DNA of 64,000 bases from Unio delphinus (GCA_029339505.1 JAQISU010000057.1:7523501-7587500), one strand, 5' to 3'; shown: positions 22,386 through 34,909, numbered from the stretch's first letter. Notes: a model not told the origin generated them from the letters alone. Numbers and translations: made by a program.

Positions 22386-23869
22386 TCTAGAGGCTTTCTT
22401 TCTATATTGCCTTTTGTTAAGTGCCAAATTTTCGGTCGAATCTATTAAATAACTCTTAGTTCTAGCCAGCAGCCATTTGTTAGATTTATGGGACATTCTG
22501 CACAGATAGATATTTTTCTAATCGGTTCAACCAGTTAACTGTATTTGTTTAAAGCAGTACTGACCGAAAGTGACTTCCTGGAAGGGTCATTCTCTCACCA
22601 ATAATGCCAGAGTTGATTTGAAACAGACAGGGTTGTTATTCAAAACCAAAGCGTGGCATCTTGACACTCTGACGAAGCGACTTTCACGGGAAAGCGCGAA
22701 AAATTATATTGGTTCTGATTGGTCACTGTTGAATAATGGGTGTGTTCTACACGAGAAAATCTTAGAATATAATAACTACTAGTTAAAATTTACTTCAGTC
22801 TTCTGAAAATTGCTTTGCAAGAAAGCCAGCGTAGAGCTACTATAAAGACTCCGGAAAGTATTTTTAAAGTACCTCCGTAACAATAGGCTCAGAAAAGACC
22901 GCCGAAATCCAACGGTTGAGTGGCGCACCAAAACCACGAGGTATTTGTTTCAAATCCACGCTTATTATGATGTAATTGATATAATGTTTCTTCGTTACAG
23001 ATCTGCATGATTTGTTGATACATTTGTATGAATAGTTTCATTTGTTACATTAATTTAGTAATGTGCTTTTGATTTATGAATTAGAATTCTTACCTTAATT
23101 CATAGTAAGAATGATGTAGTGTTAATTGATGTCGTAAAAACACTACGTGGAGTTATGATTGGAAAGTGTTACGTTCATTCTTGAATTTATCACATTGTTT
23201 GAATATTGATTGTGTTCTAAGATTTAATGTCTTACTTTAAGTATTAATTACGGGAATAGTTGTGAATTCACCGAATTTTGATGTAGATAATTTAGCGACA
23301 GTATATAATGTATTAGGTCAAAGAAAACCGAATTAACAAGTGTTTAGTTGTAGACGTGTAGTTGATTACTAGCCGTAAAATTGTTATCACTGATAGCAAC
23401 ATCTGATTGTTCGAACCAGTAAAACGGACAGTCTCAGCTAGAGACTTAGGGTGTTTTACGTTTCTTTTGAAAGGAAAATAGTTTTATTTGGAGACGAGCA
23501 GTACGGAAATAGAGGACGTACAAGACGGGGAAAAGGAACTGTGAAGTAGGAGTTGCAAGGAGCATACATCAACAAAGAGGACAAGTCTGAGTTCGAGCAA
23601 ACATCCAAGAGTGAGCAGAGAACGCAGTTCGACGAAACAGGTCATGAAAAAAAAACGAACAATGTGGACGAATTTTATTAAACACTCGATTCTTATGATG
23701 AAATTAGCTATCAGTAATAGAACGGTTAAATTTGTTTAATTCTATATGCCATTTATTTGTAATTTGGTTAAAGTTAATTCTAAAACCACGTGTATTCCGA
23801 AGGAAAGGAAATTTCACTTTGTATGTCTTTGATTAAATTGTTTATTTATCTATACGGGGGCTCGTAGTT

Positions 23870-23871
<2 letters not shown>

Positions 23872-23913
<42 letters not shown>

Positions 23914-24244
23914 TGAACACAAGGTATCAGGATTTTACATATTCCCCTACATCACTACTGACCTGGCGTATGGGGCATGATCTTAAATTCTTTTGTGTCC
24001 TGATCTCTACATGTGTTCCCTACACAACACACACACACATACACACACAGACACTTACTTACAATCACAATTATTGTACACAAAGTCATACTCGCATACA
24101 AACCCCAAGATGCATGAAATTGCATTTAAAAATAATAATAATAATAATAATAGTAATAATAATAATAATAATATTAATAATAATAATAATAATAATAAAT
24201 ATGTAAATTTTAAAAGTAAAAATAGTAATAATAATAATAATAAT
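23872..24244 (-). other. L1 3'UTR and poly(A) tail
   Basis: Between the ORF2 stop and the tail are (AAT)n tracts (24,130-24,197 and 24,222-24,242 on the plus strand), a CA-rich stretch, and the poly-T run that is the poly(A) tail of the inserted RNA. The hydrophobic and Asn-rich frames here are repeat artefacts. Confidence 0.85.
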
Positions 24245-27200
24245 TCATGTACCAAAAGTTGATAATAGGGTCCACTTTCTTTTAAACTCGTCACTGCTGT
24301 TATTCACTTTGGCGACATATTTTTCCAGCGTTTTATATGATAAAACACAATTTTTATAATAGGCAAGATTTGGGCTTTTTGATGCACAACGTGATCTGTA
24401 TATAACATATTTTGCAAGCAAAATTAGGAAGTTAATAAGATCGTCAAAGTTGTTATTTCCTATAAAGACATCTTTTCGTGTAATTCGAAAATTTGGGTCA
24501 TAAGTTTGTATCCATTCTACCAACAGTTTCCAAAAGTTTTCAGTAATTAAACAGTCATAAAATAAGTGCTCAATTTCTTCTATTCCCTCATTACAAAAGG
24601 TACATTTATCATTATCACTTAAATTAATCTTTTTTAGAAACTGGTTTGTGGTAATATTTCTGTGGAGAAATCTAAAGTTAAAGCTAATCAGTTTTGTGTC
24701 TTTTGTACAAAATCTAGCCGAAACAAAAGAGTTGGTCCATTCATTTGTACCAATCGCACACTCTAGCTGTCTGGACCAAGTTTCCTGTTTACCATTTGGC
24801 TTTATTATTTTGGTTCTTATCAGGTCTTTATAAATAAATTTATTCTTTGCTCTTACCCTAAGGAGAGATGTTTTGTCCAAAGCTACAAGAAAACTATTTC
24901 CACTTTCATAGAAAGTTTTAATTTTCTTTTTCCACATCACAGAGATCTTTGAAATAAGAGCAAAGTACTGTATGAAATTATTTGTTTTTGTTTTTTGTTT
25001 TATTTCATCAAAACTTAATAGAGACCCTTGTGCATCAAAAAGATGTTTAATAATTATAATACCATTTGTTCTCCACCTTGTGTATGATTTAAAATTATCT
25101 ACAGTCACTAAATTAAGAATATCTTGAGACAAGTATTCATTGACAGTAGATGGTTCATTTTTCCATTGAGATAACGCATAAATAACATCACGCCAAAAAA
25201 TATTTTTAATTAATTTAGAGATTACTTTTAGTTTAGTTTTTCCTAATGAAAGTAACAGCATACCTCCAAATTTTCCAAATATTTGTTCAGAAACCAGTTT
25301 TTGCCATAAGCCATTTTCGTTTATTAAGAGGCGCCTAATCCAGGTAAGTTTTATATAACACACAAATGAGTGCAAATGAATCATATTTAACCCCCCTTCC
25401 TCAAAAGAAGCAATAAGTGTGTCTCGTTTAACTCTCTCAGTTTTACTGCCCCAAATAAACTGGAAAAATAATGTATTCAGTTCCTTTTCTATATGGGGTG
25501 GAGGATTTGGCAAAGCTGCAAAAAGATGAATGAATTTAGGCAAAAGCAAGGACTTTATCAAAGTAATTTTTCCAATAATGGATAAATTTCTTCTACTCCA
25601 CCAGCCAAGCAGTTTCTTAGCTTCCTTTAACTTCATCGAATAATTAAGCTCTACCATATCCTCCAAGTTCAAAGAGAAATATACTCCCAGCAATCTAAAA
25701 TTAGACATTGACCAGTTAATATCAATTTCTGGACATATTTTTTCATTAGAATATTTTTTGTTTCCAATCCAAATTGCTTTCGATTTCAAAACATTGCAGT
25801 GCAGACCTGACACCAAAGCAAAATCATTTAAAATCTGCATGGTTGTCCTCAAGGACAACTGAGAACCATCTAATAATAGAAAAGCATCATCAGCGTACTG
25901 CCCTATTTTAAACTCCATTTCATTATAAAAAATGCCTGTAACATCTGTGTTTTTCTTTAGTTCTGTTGCAAGAAGTTCAATTCCTATTATGAAAAAATAG
26001 GGTGATAAGGGGTCTCCCTGGCGACAACCTCTCTCCAAATTAAAGAATGGGGATAAATGTCCATTATTAATAACACAACTTTTTGATTTATTGCAAAATA
26101 GCCTGAACCAGTGACAAATTGATTCTCCAAAGTTAAAAGACTTCAGAGCAGCTTCTAGAAAGTCCCATTCAACTGAGTCAAACGCTTTTTCAAAGTCTAT
26201 CAATAGGAGAAGACCAAATTCATTTTTTTTCTCAAGGTATTGCATCAGGTCATACAACAATCTTGTATTTTCACCAATGAATCTCCCTTTCATAAAACCC
26301 TTTTGGGTGTCACTGATGATAAACGGGAGTACTTTTTTGACCCTATTAGCAATTGACGCTGAAGCAATCTTGTAATCCACATTAAGTAGAGAGATTGGTC
26401 TCCAATTTTTTATAAATTTCCTGTCTTTATCTTCTTTTGGAATGCACGTTATGATCCCCTGAGACTGAAATTCTGAAAAATGATTCATATCATATCCAGT
26501 ATTTAGAGACCTAAAGAGAAAACCGCCTAGGTCTTTCCAAAAGAATTTGTAAAATTCTACCGTAAATCCATCAGAACCAGGGCTAGTTTCATTTTTCATA
26601 TTTTTTAGTGCTAAACCACATTCCTCAAACGTTAACTTACCTTCACATGAACTTCTTTCAAAATCTGAGAGTTTTTTATCATGGTTAAAAAAGTGGTTAA
26701 GCGTTTGAAAGTTACATTTGTTTTTACTTTGGTATAATTTTTCATAAAAATCTTTCTGTTGATTTAATATTTCTTTTGAATCTGTTACCCTTGTTCCATC
26801 TTCCTTAGTTAACTCTTTTATTGTTTTGTTTGTGTAATTTCTCTTTTCGAGATTAAGAAAATATTTAGAATTTTTTTCACCAGATTCATACCATCGTGCC
26901 TTAGATCTTAACATTATACCTTCCACCTCTTTTTTCCTCATTTCTTCTAACTCCGCTTGTTTTTTGTTCAATTCTTTCATCGTAGTGGGGTTATTATTTT
27001 GATTCACTAAAGCATGTAAGGTATTTATTTCAGCTTCCATTTTCCTGAGATTTTGTTTTTCCTGTTTCGCTTTAGCTTGTGAATACATAATAGATTCTGA
27101 TCTTATTATCATTTTAAGGATTTCAAAAAACAATTGATCATTACATGTTAGTTTCACCTGAAGTGGGTTTTTCTTATCACCTTCACAATAATATTCTTCT

Positions 27201-28021
27201 ACTGTGCTAGTTATACATTTTTTTACCAATTTAATATATTCATTTTGCTTTAATAGCTTTGAATTGAATTTCCAGTATCCAGGACCTCTCGGTGCTGCAG
27301 ATATAGACAATTTGAGTGTTATTGCTGAATGATCTGTTTTATAGCCAGGAATAATAGAGGCGTCTATACAATTTGAAAACATGTCCTCAGAGATTAAAAA
27401 ATAGTCCAGTCTACTCTGTTTCACAGGACTTGCCTGATGCCAAGTAAATACTCTACTGTCAGGATTGACTGTTCTCCAAGGATCCAGTAAATCTAGTTGA
27501 TTCTTGATGTCCTGGGCTGCTGCTCGGGCCATGGAGTGTTTATCATGCAAGATATTATAAGAGTCAAGCTCCATGTCCTGAACAACATTCCAGTCACCAC
27601 AAATAATAACAGAGGAATTTTCAAAATTTATAATATCCTCTTTCAAAGTTTTAAAAAACTCAGCATTATCATCATTATGATCATATAGATTCACTAGTGT
27701 GAATCTCTGTCCATTAACTAATAAATCTAAGAGAATGTATCTGCCCTGACAATCACATCTGTTTCTAAGAATAAGAAATTCAAAATTATTTCTAAACAGG
27801 ATAGCAACACCAGCACTACTGCTAGATTTATGGCTAAAAACACACTTATATCCCCATTCAGCCTCCCAATACTTCTCAGTCTCAACTGTACTATGTGTCT
27901 CTTGTAAACATATAATAGATGCTTTTTTTTGTTTGACCCAGCAGAAAATATCTCTTCTTTTGAGATCAGAACTATGTAGACCCCTAACGTTCATTGACAA
28001 AATTTTAATTTGATTATCCAT
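24245..28021 (-). CDS. L1-clade ORF2 protein: AP endonuclease, reverse transcriptase, C-terminal zinc knuckle
   Basis: A single 1258-residue frame. The N-terminal APE-type endonuclease (about 1-240) shows SMNVRGL, CLQETHS, CGDWNVVQD (about 143), SRLDYFLIS and TDHSAI (about 231), the metal- and phosphate-binding blocks that nick the target. The RT domain (about 480-780) has WRPISLLNVDYKI, LIDFEKAFDSVEW, GCRQGDPLSPY and the active-site box QYADDAFLLL (about 709). A C-terminal CX2CX7HX4C finger (CTFCNEGIEEIEHLFYDC) lies at about 1140-1157. This layout is the ORF2p of the L1/Tx1 group. No stop or frameshift, and the length is normal for the family. A decayed relative lies at 47.24-48.35 kb. Confidence 0.96.
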   Translation of the reverse strand: MDNQIKILSMNVRGLHSSDLKRRDIFCWVKQKKASIICLQETHSTVETEKYWEAEWGYKCVFSHKSSSSAGVAILFRNNFEFLILRNRCDCQGRYILLDLLVNGQRFTLVNLYDHNDDNAEFFKTLKEDIINFENSSVIICGDWNVVQDMELDSYNILHDKHSMARAAAQDIKNQLDLLDPWRTVNPDSRVFTWHQASPVKQSRLDYFLISEDMFSNCIDASIIPGYKTDHSAITLKLSISAAPRGPGYWKFNSKLLKQNEYIKLVKKCITSTVEEYYCEGDKKNPLQVKLTCNDQLFFEILKMIIRSESIMYSQAKAKQEKQNLRKMEAEINTLHALVNQNNNPTTMKELNKKQAELEEMRKKEVEGIMLRSKARWYESGEKNSKYFLNLEKRNYTNKTIKELTKEDGTRVTDSKEILNQQKDFYEKLYQSKNKCNFQTLNHFFNHDKKLSDFERSSCEGKLTFEECGLALKNMKNETSPGSDGFTVEFYKFFWKDLGGFLFRSLNTGYDMNHFSEFQSQGIITCIPKEDKDRKFIKNWRPISLLNVDYKIASASIANRVKKVLPFIISDTQKGFMKGRFIGENTRLLYDLMQYLEKKNEFGLLLLIDFEKAFDSVEWDFLEAALKSFNFGESICHWFRLFCNKSKSCVINNGHLSPFFNLERGCRQGDPLSPYFFIIGIELLATELKKNTDVTGIFYNEMEFKIGQYADDAFLLLDGSQLSLRTTMQILNDFALVSGLHCNVLKSKAIWIGNKKYSNEKICPEIDINWSMSNFRLLGVYFSLNLEDMVELNYSMKLKEAKKLLGWWSRRNLSIIGKITLIKSLLLPKFIHLFAALPNPPPHIEKELNTLFFQFIWGSKTERVKRDTLIASFEEGGLNMIHLHSFVCYIKLTWIRRLLINENGLWQKLVSEQIFGKFGGMLLLSLGKTKLKVISKLIKNIFWRDVIYALSQWKNEPSTVNEYLSQDILNLVTVDNFKSYTRWRTNGIIIIKHLFDAQGSLLSFDEIKQKTKTNNFIQYFALISKISVMWKKKIKTFYESGNSFLVALDKTSLLRVRAKNKFIYKDLIRTKIIKPNGKQETWSRQLECAIGTNEWTNSFVSARFCTKDTKLISFNFRFLHRNITTNQFLKKINLSDNDKCTFCNEGIEEIEHLFYDCLITENFWKLLVEWIQTYDPNFRITRKDVFIGNNNFDDLINFLILLAKYVIYRSRCASKSPNLAYYKNCVLSYKTLEKYVAKVNNSSDEFKRKWTLLSTFGT

Positions 28022-28525
28022 TGTTAAATCTTGTTTTAAGTAAAACTTTCACAGGGCTTATATAGACATGCATCACAAAACCATTATCATGAAAAATGCT
28101 CACATACACCTTGGGACACACTCTCACACACATAACCACATAATGCTTAAAAAATCGATAAGTGTAGTACAGTGTCATGCACCATTGGGTACATATATAA
28201 TGTTTCCCAATATAGTGATACATGAACTCTGTTCTACGCTGGAGTGTTGGTATAATTAGTAAATATAAATATCAATACAGTATGATTGAGAAATAATACT
28301 TTTTGTCCATCGATTCAAGATTGAAATACAATGTGCATATTTCAAAATTTTAGATACAAGATTATAAGAACATTCTTACCTTTTACAGGTTTTGTCCTTT
28401 TCCGAAAATCACTTTTCTAATTTAAATATATATAATTAAAATTAAAACTGTGCATATCCAATTTTGGAACAAAGTTCTATACCTCCAAATGTATCCAAAA
28501 TCAATATGGAGAAAAATCATTTTGT

Positions 28526-29425
28526 TTATAAATTGCGATTTAGTGTTTCACTAATGTCGTCAAAAAGGTCAAATTTGTACCTTTTTCCCTCTTTTGTTTT
28601 TGCATACACACCGCAATTAAAGTACCAGGCAGATTCAATTTTTGGATGGGAAGTTAATCTATTTATGAGACCCATATTTTGTCTAGTAACATCTTCTACT
28701 ATTCTTACATTACATTTGTTCTTGAAATCCCTTTTCCTCTTGGCGATGTTAACTTTGGATTCTGCATTCCAAAATTTCACAATTAATGGTTTAGGGACAC
28801 CATTCTTCCCAGGGATCCGATGTATTGCGAGAATATCTCTCTCATCTACCTCATGACCTGTTACATTCTTCACCATCTCTGCAAACTTTGCTCTGACATT
28901 TTCATTTTGTGATTCAGGCAAGTTGAAAATTTTTATGTTATTTTTCCTTGAGTATTGCTCATTGTGGTTTGCAATCTTCATGGCTTCTTTGGAACAATCT
29001 GTATTACTTTTCATTTCTTCTTTTAGTTTTTCATATTCTTTCTTAGAATCAACTAATTCTTCTCTTAACTGATTATTTTCGAAGTTCATTGATTCTATTT
29101 TTTCCTCTAACTCTTTTGTTTTGTTAACAATTTGTTTGTCCACTTCCTTCATCAGTTCGATTTTCAGTTTCTCAAACAGCTTGGATACTATGTCGGACAC
29201 TAATCCACCTAATTCCTCTCTGGTCACTAATAAATTAATACTAGTTTTTATTTCGAGTAGATCCCTCTGGATTAATTCAACACAACTCACCTCTTCATTA
29301 GTAACAGTCGAATCCCCTGACTGAGAGCTTGTAGTTGACCTTGTTTGTGGTTTACTGGATTCCTTCTTAGCACTCTGAAAACTACTATTCAAGGTAGACT
29401 GAACAGTTTTCTTTGAATTGCTCAT
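28526..29425 (-). CDS. L1-clade ORF1 protein: coiled coil plus RRM
   Basis: A 299-residue frame starting at the ATG at 29,425, preceded by the 5'UTR. It has a Ser/Thr/Gln-rich N-terminus (1-50), a coiled-coil segment rich in Leu/Glu/Lys (about 60-150, for example LKIELMKEVDKQIVNKTKEL), then an RRM-like domain starting at NNIKIFNLPES (about 165) through PKPLIVKFWN (about 218). A C-terminal domain (NVRIVEDVTRQNMGLINRL, then GVYAKTKEGKRYKFDLF) follows. This is the trimeric RNA-binding chaperone type of vertebrate and Tx1-like L1 ORF1p, which packages element RNA. Intact. Confidence 0.92.
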   Translation of the reverse strand: MSNSKKTVQSTLNSSFQSAKKESSKPQTRSTTSSQSGDSTVTNEEVSCVELIQRDLLEIKTSINLLVTREELGGLVSDIVSKLFEKLKIELMKEVDKQIVNKTKELEEKIESMNFENNQLREELVDSKKEYEKLKEEMKSNTDCSKEAMKIANHNEQYSRKNNIKIFNLPESQNENVRAKFAEMVKNVTGHEVDERDILAIHRIPGKNGVPKPLIVKFWNAESKVNIAKRKRDFKNKCNVRIVEDVTRQNMGLINRLTSHPKIESAWYFNCGVYAKTKEGKRYKFDLFDDISETLNRNL

Positions 29426-29806
29426 TTTGTCAGTTAAGAGAGTTCAGCTCACTTATTGTATTCTAAACTGCCTCAATGAAATTGTGAGCAAGTATTGTAA
29501 ATTGTGCAGATTAATGTTTTTGAGGGTCTTCTCAAAAGGTGTAAATCAACACCAGGTTACACAAACCATAGATAAGAGACCCATTTAAAACAAAACAAAA
29601 AAAAAAAAACTTTCACAAAACTACAAATTCTGCAAAAAACACATAATCCACAGATGAAATGGAACTATAGATTGAAGATAAAAAACTTCACATAGATGCT
29701 CGACTAAAGATGAATCTCTACATCACACTGCAAACTGTAAATATCACCAACATTTTTGGGAAAGATTTTCTTAGCTACTTTCACTGGCGGCCATCTTGCC
29801 GGATCT
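29426..29806 (-). promoter_or_regulatory. L1 5'UTR / internal promoter with YY1-like motif at its start
   Basis: On the minus strand the element begins AGATCCGGCAAGATGGCCGC. CAAGATGGCCG is the YY1-binding core found near the start of the human L1 5'UTR, where it positions transcription initiation. The similarity is read directly from the sequence; the role here is inferred. Confidence 0.5.
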
Positions 29807-30104
29807 GGCTCGTAGTTTCTTTGTTCAATATATTATCTCATTTTACCATATACATTCTATACTCAAACCGGGTGATTACACCGTGGGCGGTCATCTCCAA
29901 GATAGCGAGTATTAGGGGGAGGTGGGTTAGAGTGTTGTTTTTATAAGTTGTGCAATACCTTTGATAAGTGGGCTTGTACAATATTGTACGAATAACGCTC
30001 ATGACCGGAGACCCCTGCCACACCTTCTAGTGGCTTTCTCGATGTGTATGTCTGCCTTCTGTTGGCTTATTCACTGTATATGTATGCTCTAATTAAGTGA
30101 AAAT

Positions 30105-30560
30105 ACAGAGAATGTGTTTCTTTTTTTGAAGTAAAATGATCAAAGATCTGCACACAGTCAAAATAAATGCATTGCAAAAATGTTTTTGAAACATTTAAAT
30201 GTCTGACAGAATAAACAATTTGTAACCTTTGTGAAGAATGGTACATGTCTATGTTCTTAAAATAAGTAACAGAAAAGAGTAAATGGCAGCAAGCTTTGTT
30301 AAATTCAACAAATAATTTTGTTTCCCTAGAATACAAAGTGAAAATGAGAAAAAGAATTTAGTGTATTGCAAATTAAATCCCAAAATTGCCCAAGAATTGC
30401 AGACAAAAGTGCTAATAATTTAAAGTCTTGAATAATGTTCAGTGCCAGCCTAGAATTAATCTGAAAACCGAATGAGATGATGTGTATGAAATTGCTTCTA
30501 GGGTGGTGATGTGTCAAGTCTTTTGTTAAATCACAGTAATATAATTCCAGGCTTAAATTC
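30105..30560 (-). repeat. Dispersed repeat family R1, diverged copy
   Basis: Plus-strand AAGTAACAGAAAAGAGTAAATG, AGAATACAAAGTGAAAATG and AAATCACAGTAATATAATTC correspond to the same blocks of the R1 copy at 21.4-21.7 kb. It abuts the solo LTR. Confidence 0.5.
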
Positions 30561-30803
30561 ACTACAAATACCAACGAATGTCTCTGTCCTCTGCCCAAGA
30601 ATTTTATCAGAGCTCTTTTGTATTTCCAGAGAAAATAATCACCCGAATTCAATAATTTAAACAAAAAATCTCCAGTCCAAAAATGAAATACTGGACACAA
30701 CAGATAGTACAACTTGAACGTGCCATGTCTTAAAGCACGAATGAAAAAACCTCTCACTTACACGATTATATAGTTCTCTACTTGATCTCAGGTCACTATT
30801 AGC

Positions 30804-31642
<839 letters not shown>

Positions 31643-32117
31643 CAACGCAGCTCTCAAAGGAAAGTATATTTATGTAATATAATGATCTAGAAAATGCTGA
31701 ATACAAATAATACAAGTTTGATATATCATAGTATTAATATAATTTCTTCATCATGGAATTGTTGATTATTGTCGCAAGCTGCGTATCTTTAAGATAAAAC
31801 ATGATATTCTTGCTAAAAAGTTACACATCAGTTCAGACCACTTCTTTTGAAAGATTGTCAATCAAACATATAACAATAACAGTCATCGAGTCTCATTTTG
31901 AACAAACTATAGACCTATTGTATAGGAAGCCTACTTGCAGTACATAAATCCAAAATTCACTTTTGTTTTACATTGCATAATGTACCTAGCATATTTATTT
32001 AAATTTTCTTTTTTTTATGTACGTTTATAAATATAGATTATTATCAATGGGTTGTTGTGTGTTTGTTAAATATTCTGTTTATTATGTCCATGTATTTAAA
32101 AAAAGCTCATTAATTAA

Positions 32118-32270
32118 TACGCGCGCATGGGGCCCCGAATGGCCCAGAGGTCTAAAGAGGTCTCCGTTACGGATCACTGCCATCTCATCTCTGCCACCAT
32201 GTATAGCCTATCTTGTGCTGAAAAATGGCGTTAAACCCTACAACAATAACAATGCACGCGCGCGCGCGTG
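32118..32270 (+). mobile_element. SINE family A, copy A5, internally deleted
   Basis: Head GGGGCCCCGAATGGCCCAGAGG and GTTACGGATCACTGCCATCTC join directly to the 3' end (GCCACCATGTATAGCCTATCTTGTGCTGAAAAATGGCG). The B box and the middle of the body are missing. Flanked by CG-alternating sequence. Confidence 0.8.
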
Positions 32271-32935
32271 ATTATATACATGTATTCTGAATGTAAATAT
32301 GTATATAATAGAGGACCACACGAATGATTAGTTAAACGCAACTGATGGTTCTTAAAATAAAGTTGTTATTATTGATTTTATTATGATTATTAATTAAAGG
32401 TTATCTTGAATACACATGGAACTCAGGGGCTTTGTAGCTTGACAGTTAGCTGGCAGTCTAACAAGAATTAAACTTGACTAGGGGTGAAAATCCCACTTCC
32501 TGATAGAAAGACTGACGACAGATAAAACAAACACTGGCAGCCAATGGGCAGAATCATAGACATTCAGAGCTAGTGCCTGTTTTAGGAGTAACTAGGTCAT
32601 TTACTTGTTAATTTGCCAAGCTCGCGACAGAAAAGGTGCGGTTTCAAAACCGACCCGATAATTAACATAGCTCGACTTTTTATAAAAATCCACTTAGGGG
32701 TTACGTCCCTTTAAAAGATCTTCATAATTTTGGAAGTACGGATGACAATACGGAATAAAGTAGTGTCAACAGTGACACAGCTTTCGTTACCGGATTTAAC
32801 TTCGGTAAATGGCACGACGTAACGATGACACGGGTAAACTTTTCCAGGTCAGATTATGGTTGCTAAGACTGGATGATGTATTTAACCACGAGTATCGACC
32901 TGCCCATTGACAGAAAATATTACGGTTACAAGTAT

Positions 32936-32937
<2 letters not shown>

Positions 32938-33027
<90 letters not shown>
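32938..33027. repeat. Microsatellite (TC)n
   Basis: Pure TC tract of about 90 bases. Ser/Leu and Arg/Glu frames over it are artefacts. Confidence 0.95.
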
Positions 33028-33031
<4 letters not shown>

Positions 33032-33301
33032 GTTTGAAGAGTCGTGCAGGCAAGCTGGTACGCTCATGTACGCTTTACCAGTAAGGCCTTTATTATTTAT
33101 TATTGGTTTGGCCGTACCCCAGAATAAAAGATTAAAATGTGACAATTTGCTGACTCGGTAAATATAGCTAATCAATTACTGAACATTTTATTGCAATATT
33201 TAATTACCGTCATATTCATCGTCATCATTGAAATGCCCCAAAGTATCGTTCACTCGTGCGAGTGAGCTTCAATCAACCTATCAGGTATACCACCCATGGA
33301 T

Positions 33302-33306
<5 letters not shown>

Positions 33307-33388
<82 letters not shown>
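33307..33388. repeat. Microsatellite (TC)n
   Basis: Pure TC tract of about 80 bases, 280 bases from the previous one. Confidence 0.95.
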
Positions 33389-33390
<2 letters not shown>

Positions 33391-34775
33391 AGAAGAGGTA
33401 GGTATATCGGGGTTGCTGTCATTCATATACACTTATACATACACCATATACTTCAAATTACTAAGATTTTACGAAATCGTAATTGTACATGCTATTCGTA
33501 TTCACTGATTTCTAAAACTAAATATCATTTGTCAGTACGTCAGCACAATTCAACAGTTTTGTACAAAATCGTAAAGAAACTTGGTTTTGCTATTGTCTGT
33601 GTGATAAAATATTAATTTCCTATTCGGCTATTGCGACTTTATATGCTCTTCTTGACCATTACATCATGCATTTTGACATGATATTTCTATAGGGTACTGC
33701 AGAAAGCACACATTGTAATTAATTTAACTGATTGGAGTACGTATATAGTTGTATTATAATTACTTCTAGGTAACTCTATACATTGACTCAACCCCCCTTA
33801 CGTGTACATGAGACTACGTACACATTTGTGTTGACACAATGGTGATTATATGTTCAAACCAGTGGTCGCTGTTGTAACGGATGAGGAAGCTCAGATTTAC
33901 CGCTACATATTTAGGGGGTTGATTCAAAACGAAACTAGTATCTTTGTTACTCAATTTATGGTGAAGTTTTGTAAACAACAGCAGCAACAAATATTGCTTG
34001 ACAGGTATTCGTGCACCAACCAGTGTGTGTATCCACCCCACCCCCACCCCCAACCACACACGCCGATTATAACGAAAAAAGCAATGAAGATATAAACAAT
34101 GCACACAGTTCAATCATTTCAGTCATCACGTTATAATTTCTAACCTGATTGTCGCCAGGGGTCCAACTGTGAGCTTCATGGCGTTTCAAACCAAACATTA
34201 ATTTTCATTTGTTTCATTCTTTCTTTGCAATGTTTTTAAAAATGTTACAACGAGTTACTTCGTCTGCTGCTTAATTTACCTGTATCCTCACAATTTACCT
34301 TGCATGTCCTCCAGTCACATTTGGTCATTTTTACATCATTGTTTTTAATGTCAAATCTTGCGCTTATTCATATTAGTTTAGTATTACTTTAAACTTACAA
34401 TAGTCAGAAAGTTTTTATAGCAGAGATTCGTTCCGCTGAGAAAAAGAATAAACAATAGTGCCAGAGTTCCCTCTGCTATTTGATGGCGAATAGGCATCAT
34501 TTACATAAAATTGAACTTTCATTTTACTTAGATTCTTTCTGTCAAGTTTAAACAAATTATAATAGGCGTGTTTGGAAAAGTCATATAATACTATCTCTTT
34601 TCTACTGTATCAGTATGGATATTTCATACATGATCCCTTTCACTGAGAAAAAAATGAAAGCCCTTTTTCCTCGGATAGACTTGTGTCAAATTCCGCCTAA
34701 TTATTTTTGAGAAGTTTAAAGTTTTTATTTTAAACTTTGGTCATTTGTTTAGGATTAGAACTTTGTGTTTAAAGT

Positions 34776-34778
<3 letters not shown>
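33389..34778. other. No gene recognised
   Basis: Intergenic sequence. An open stretch at 33,850-34,095 (plus) has no domain and ends in a low-complexity CCCCAC segment. Confidence 0.4.
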
Positions 34779-34819
<41 letters not shown>

Positions 34820-34826
34820 TACTGTC

Positions 34827-34906
<80 letters not shown>
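34779..34906. repeat. Microsatellite (CA)n then (TC)n
   Basis: CA tract to about 34,817, a 12-base spacer, then a TC tract to about 34,905. Confidence 0.95.

Positions 34907-34909
<3 letters not shown>

Larger units (their letters stand above)
23859..29822 (-). mobile_element. Full-length L1-clade LINE with 16-bp TSD
   Basis: The element runs from its 5' end at 29,806 to its poly(A) tail (poly-T on the plus strand, about 23,872-23,911). It contains a 380-bp 5'UTR, ORF1, a 504-bp inter-ORF gap, ORF2 and a 3'UTR with (AAT)n. GGCTCGTAGTTTCTTT occurs at 23,859-23,874 and exactly at 29,807-29,822, a perfect target-site duplication. Both ORFs are uninterrupted, so the copy looks young. Confidence 0.95.
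22415..30022 (+). mobile_element. Diverged solo LTR of a Gmr1-like family, split by a full-length L1
   Basis: The plus strand from TGTTAAGTGCCAAATTTTCG (22,415) matches the reverse complement of the 36-44 kb LTRs (TGTCAAGTGCCAAATTTTTC). Further matches are GATTGGAAAGTGTTACGTTC, TCTGATTGTTCGAACC and ACTTAGGGTGTTTTACG, up to 23,874. After the LINE, 29,823-30,022 matches the remaining LTR (ATCTCATTTTACCATATAC...GGTGATTACACCG...TTGTGCAATACCT). The LTR sequence totals about 1.66 kb and no internal region is present, hence a solo LTR. CCTTT precedes and CCTTC follows the proposed ends, a possible imperfect 5-bp TSD. Confidence 0.8.

Noticed and set aside
28464..28856. 130-residue plus-strand frame
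   Set aside because: Antisense of L1 ORF1.
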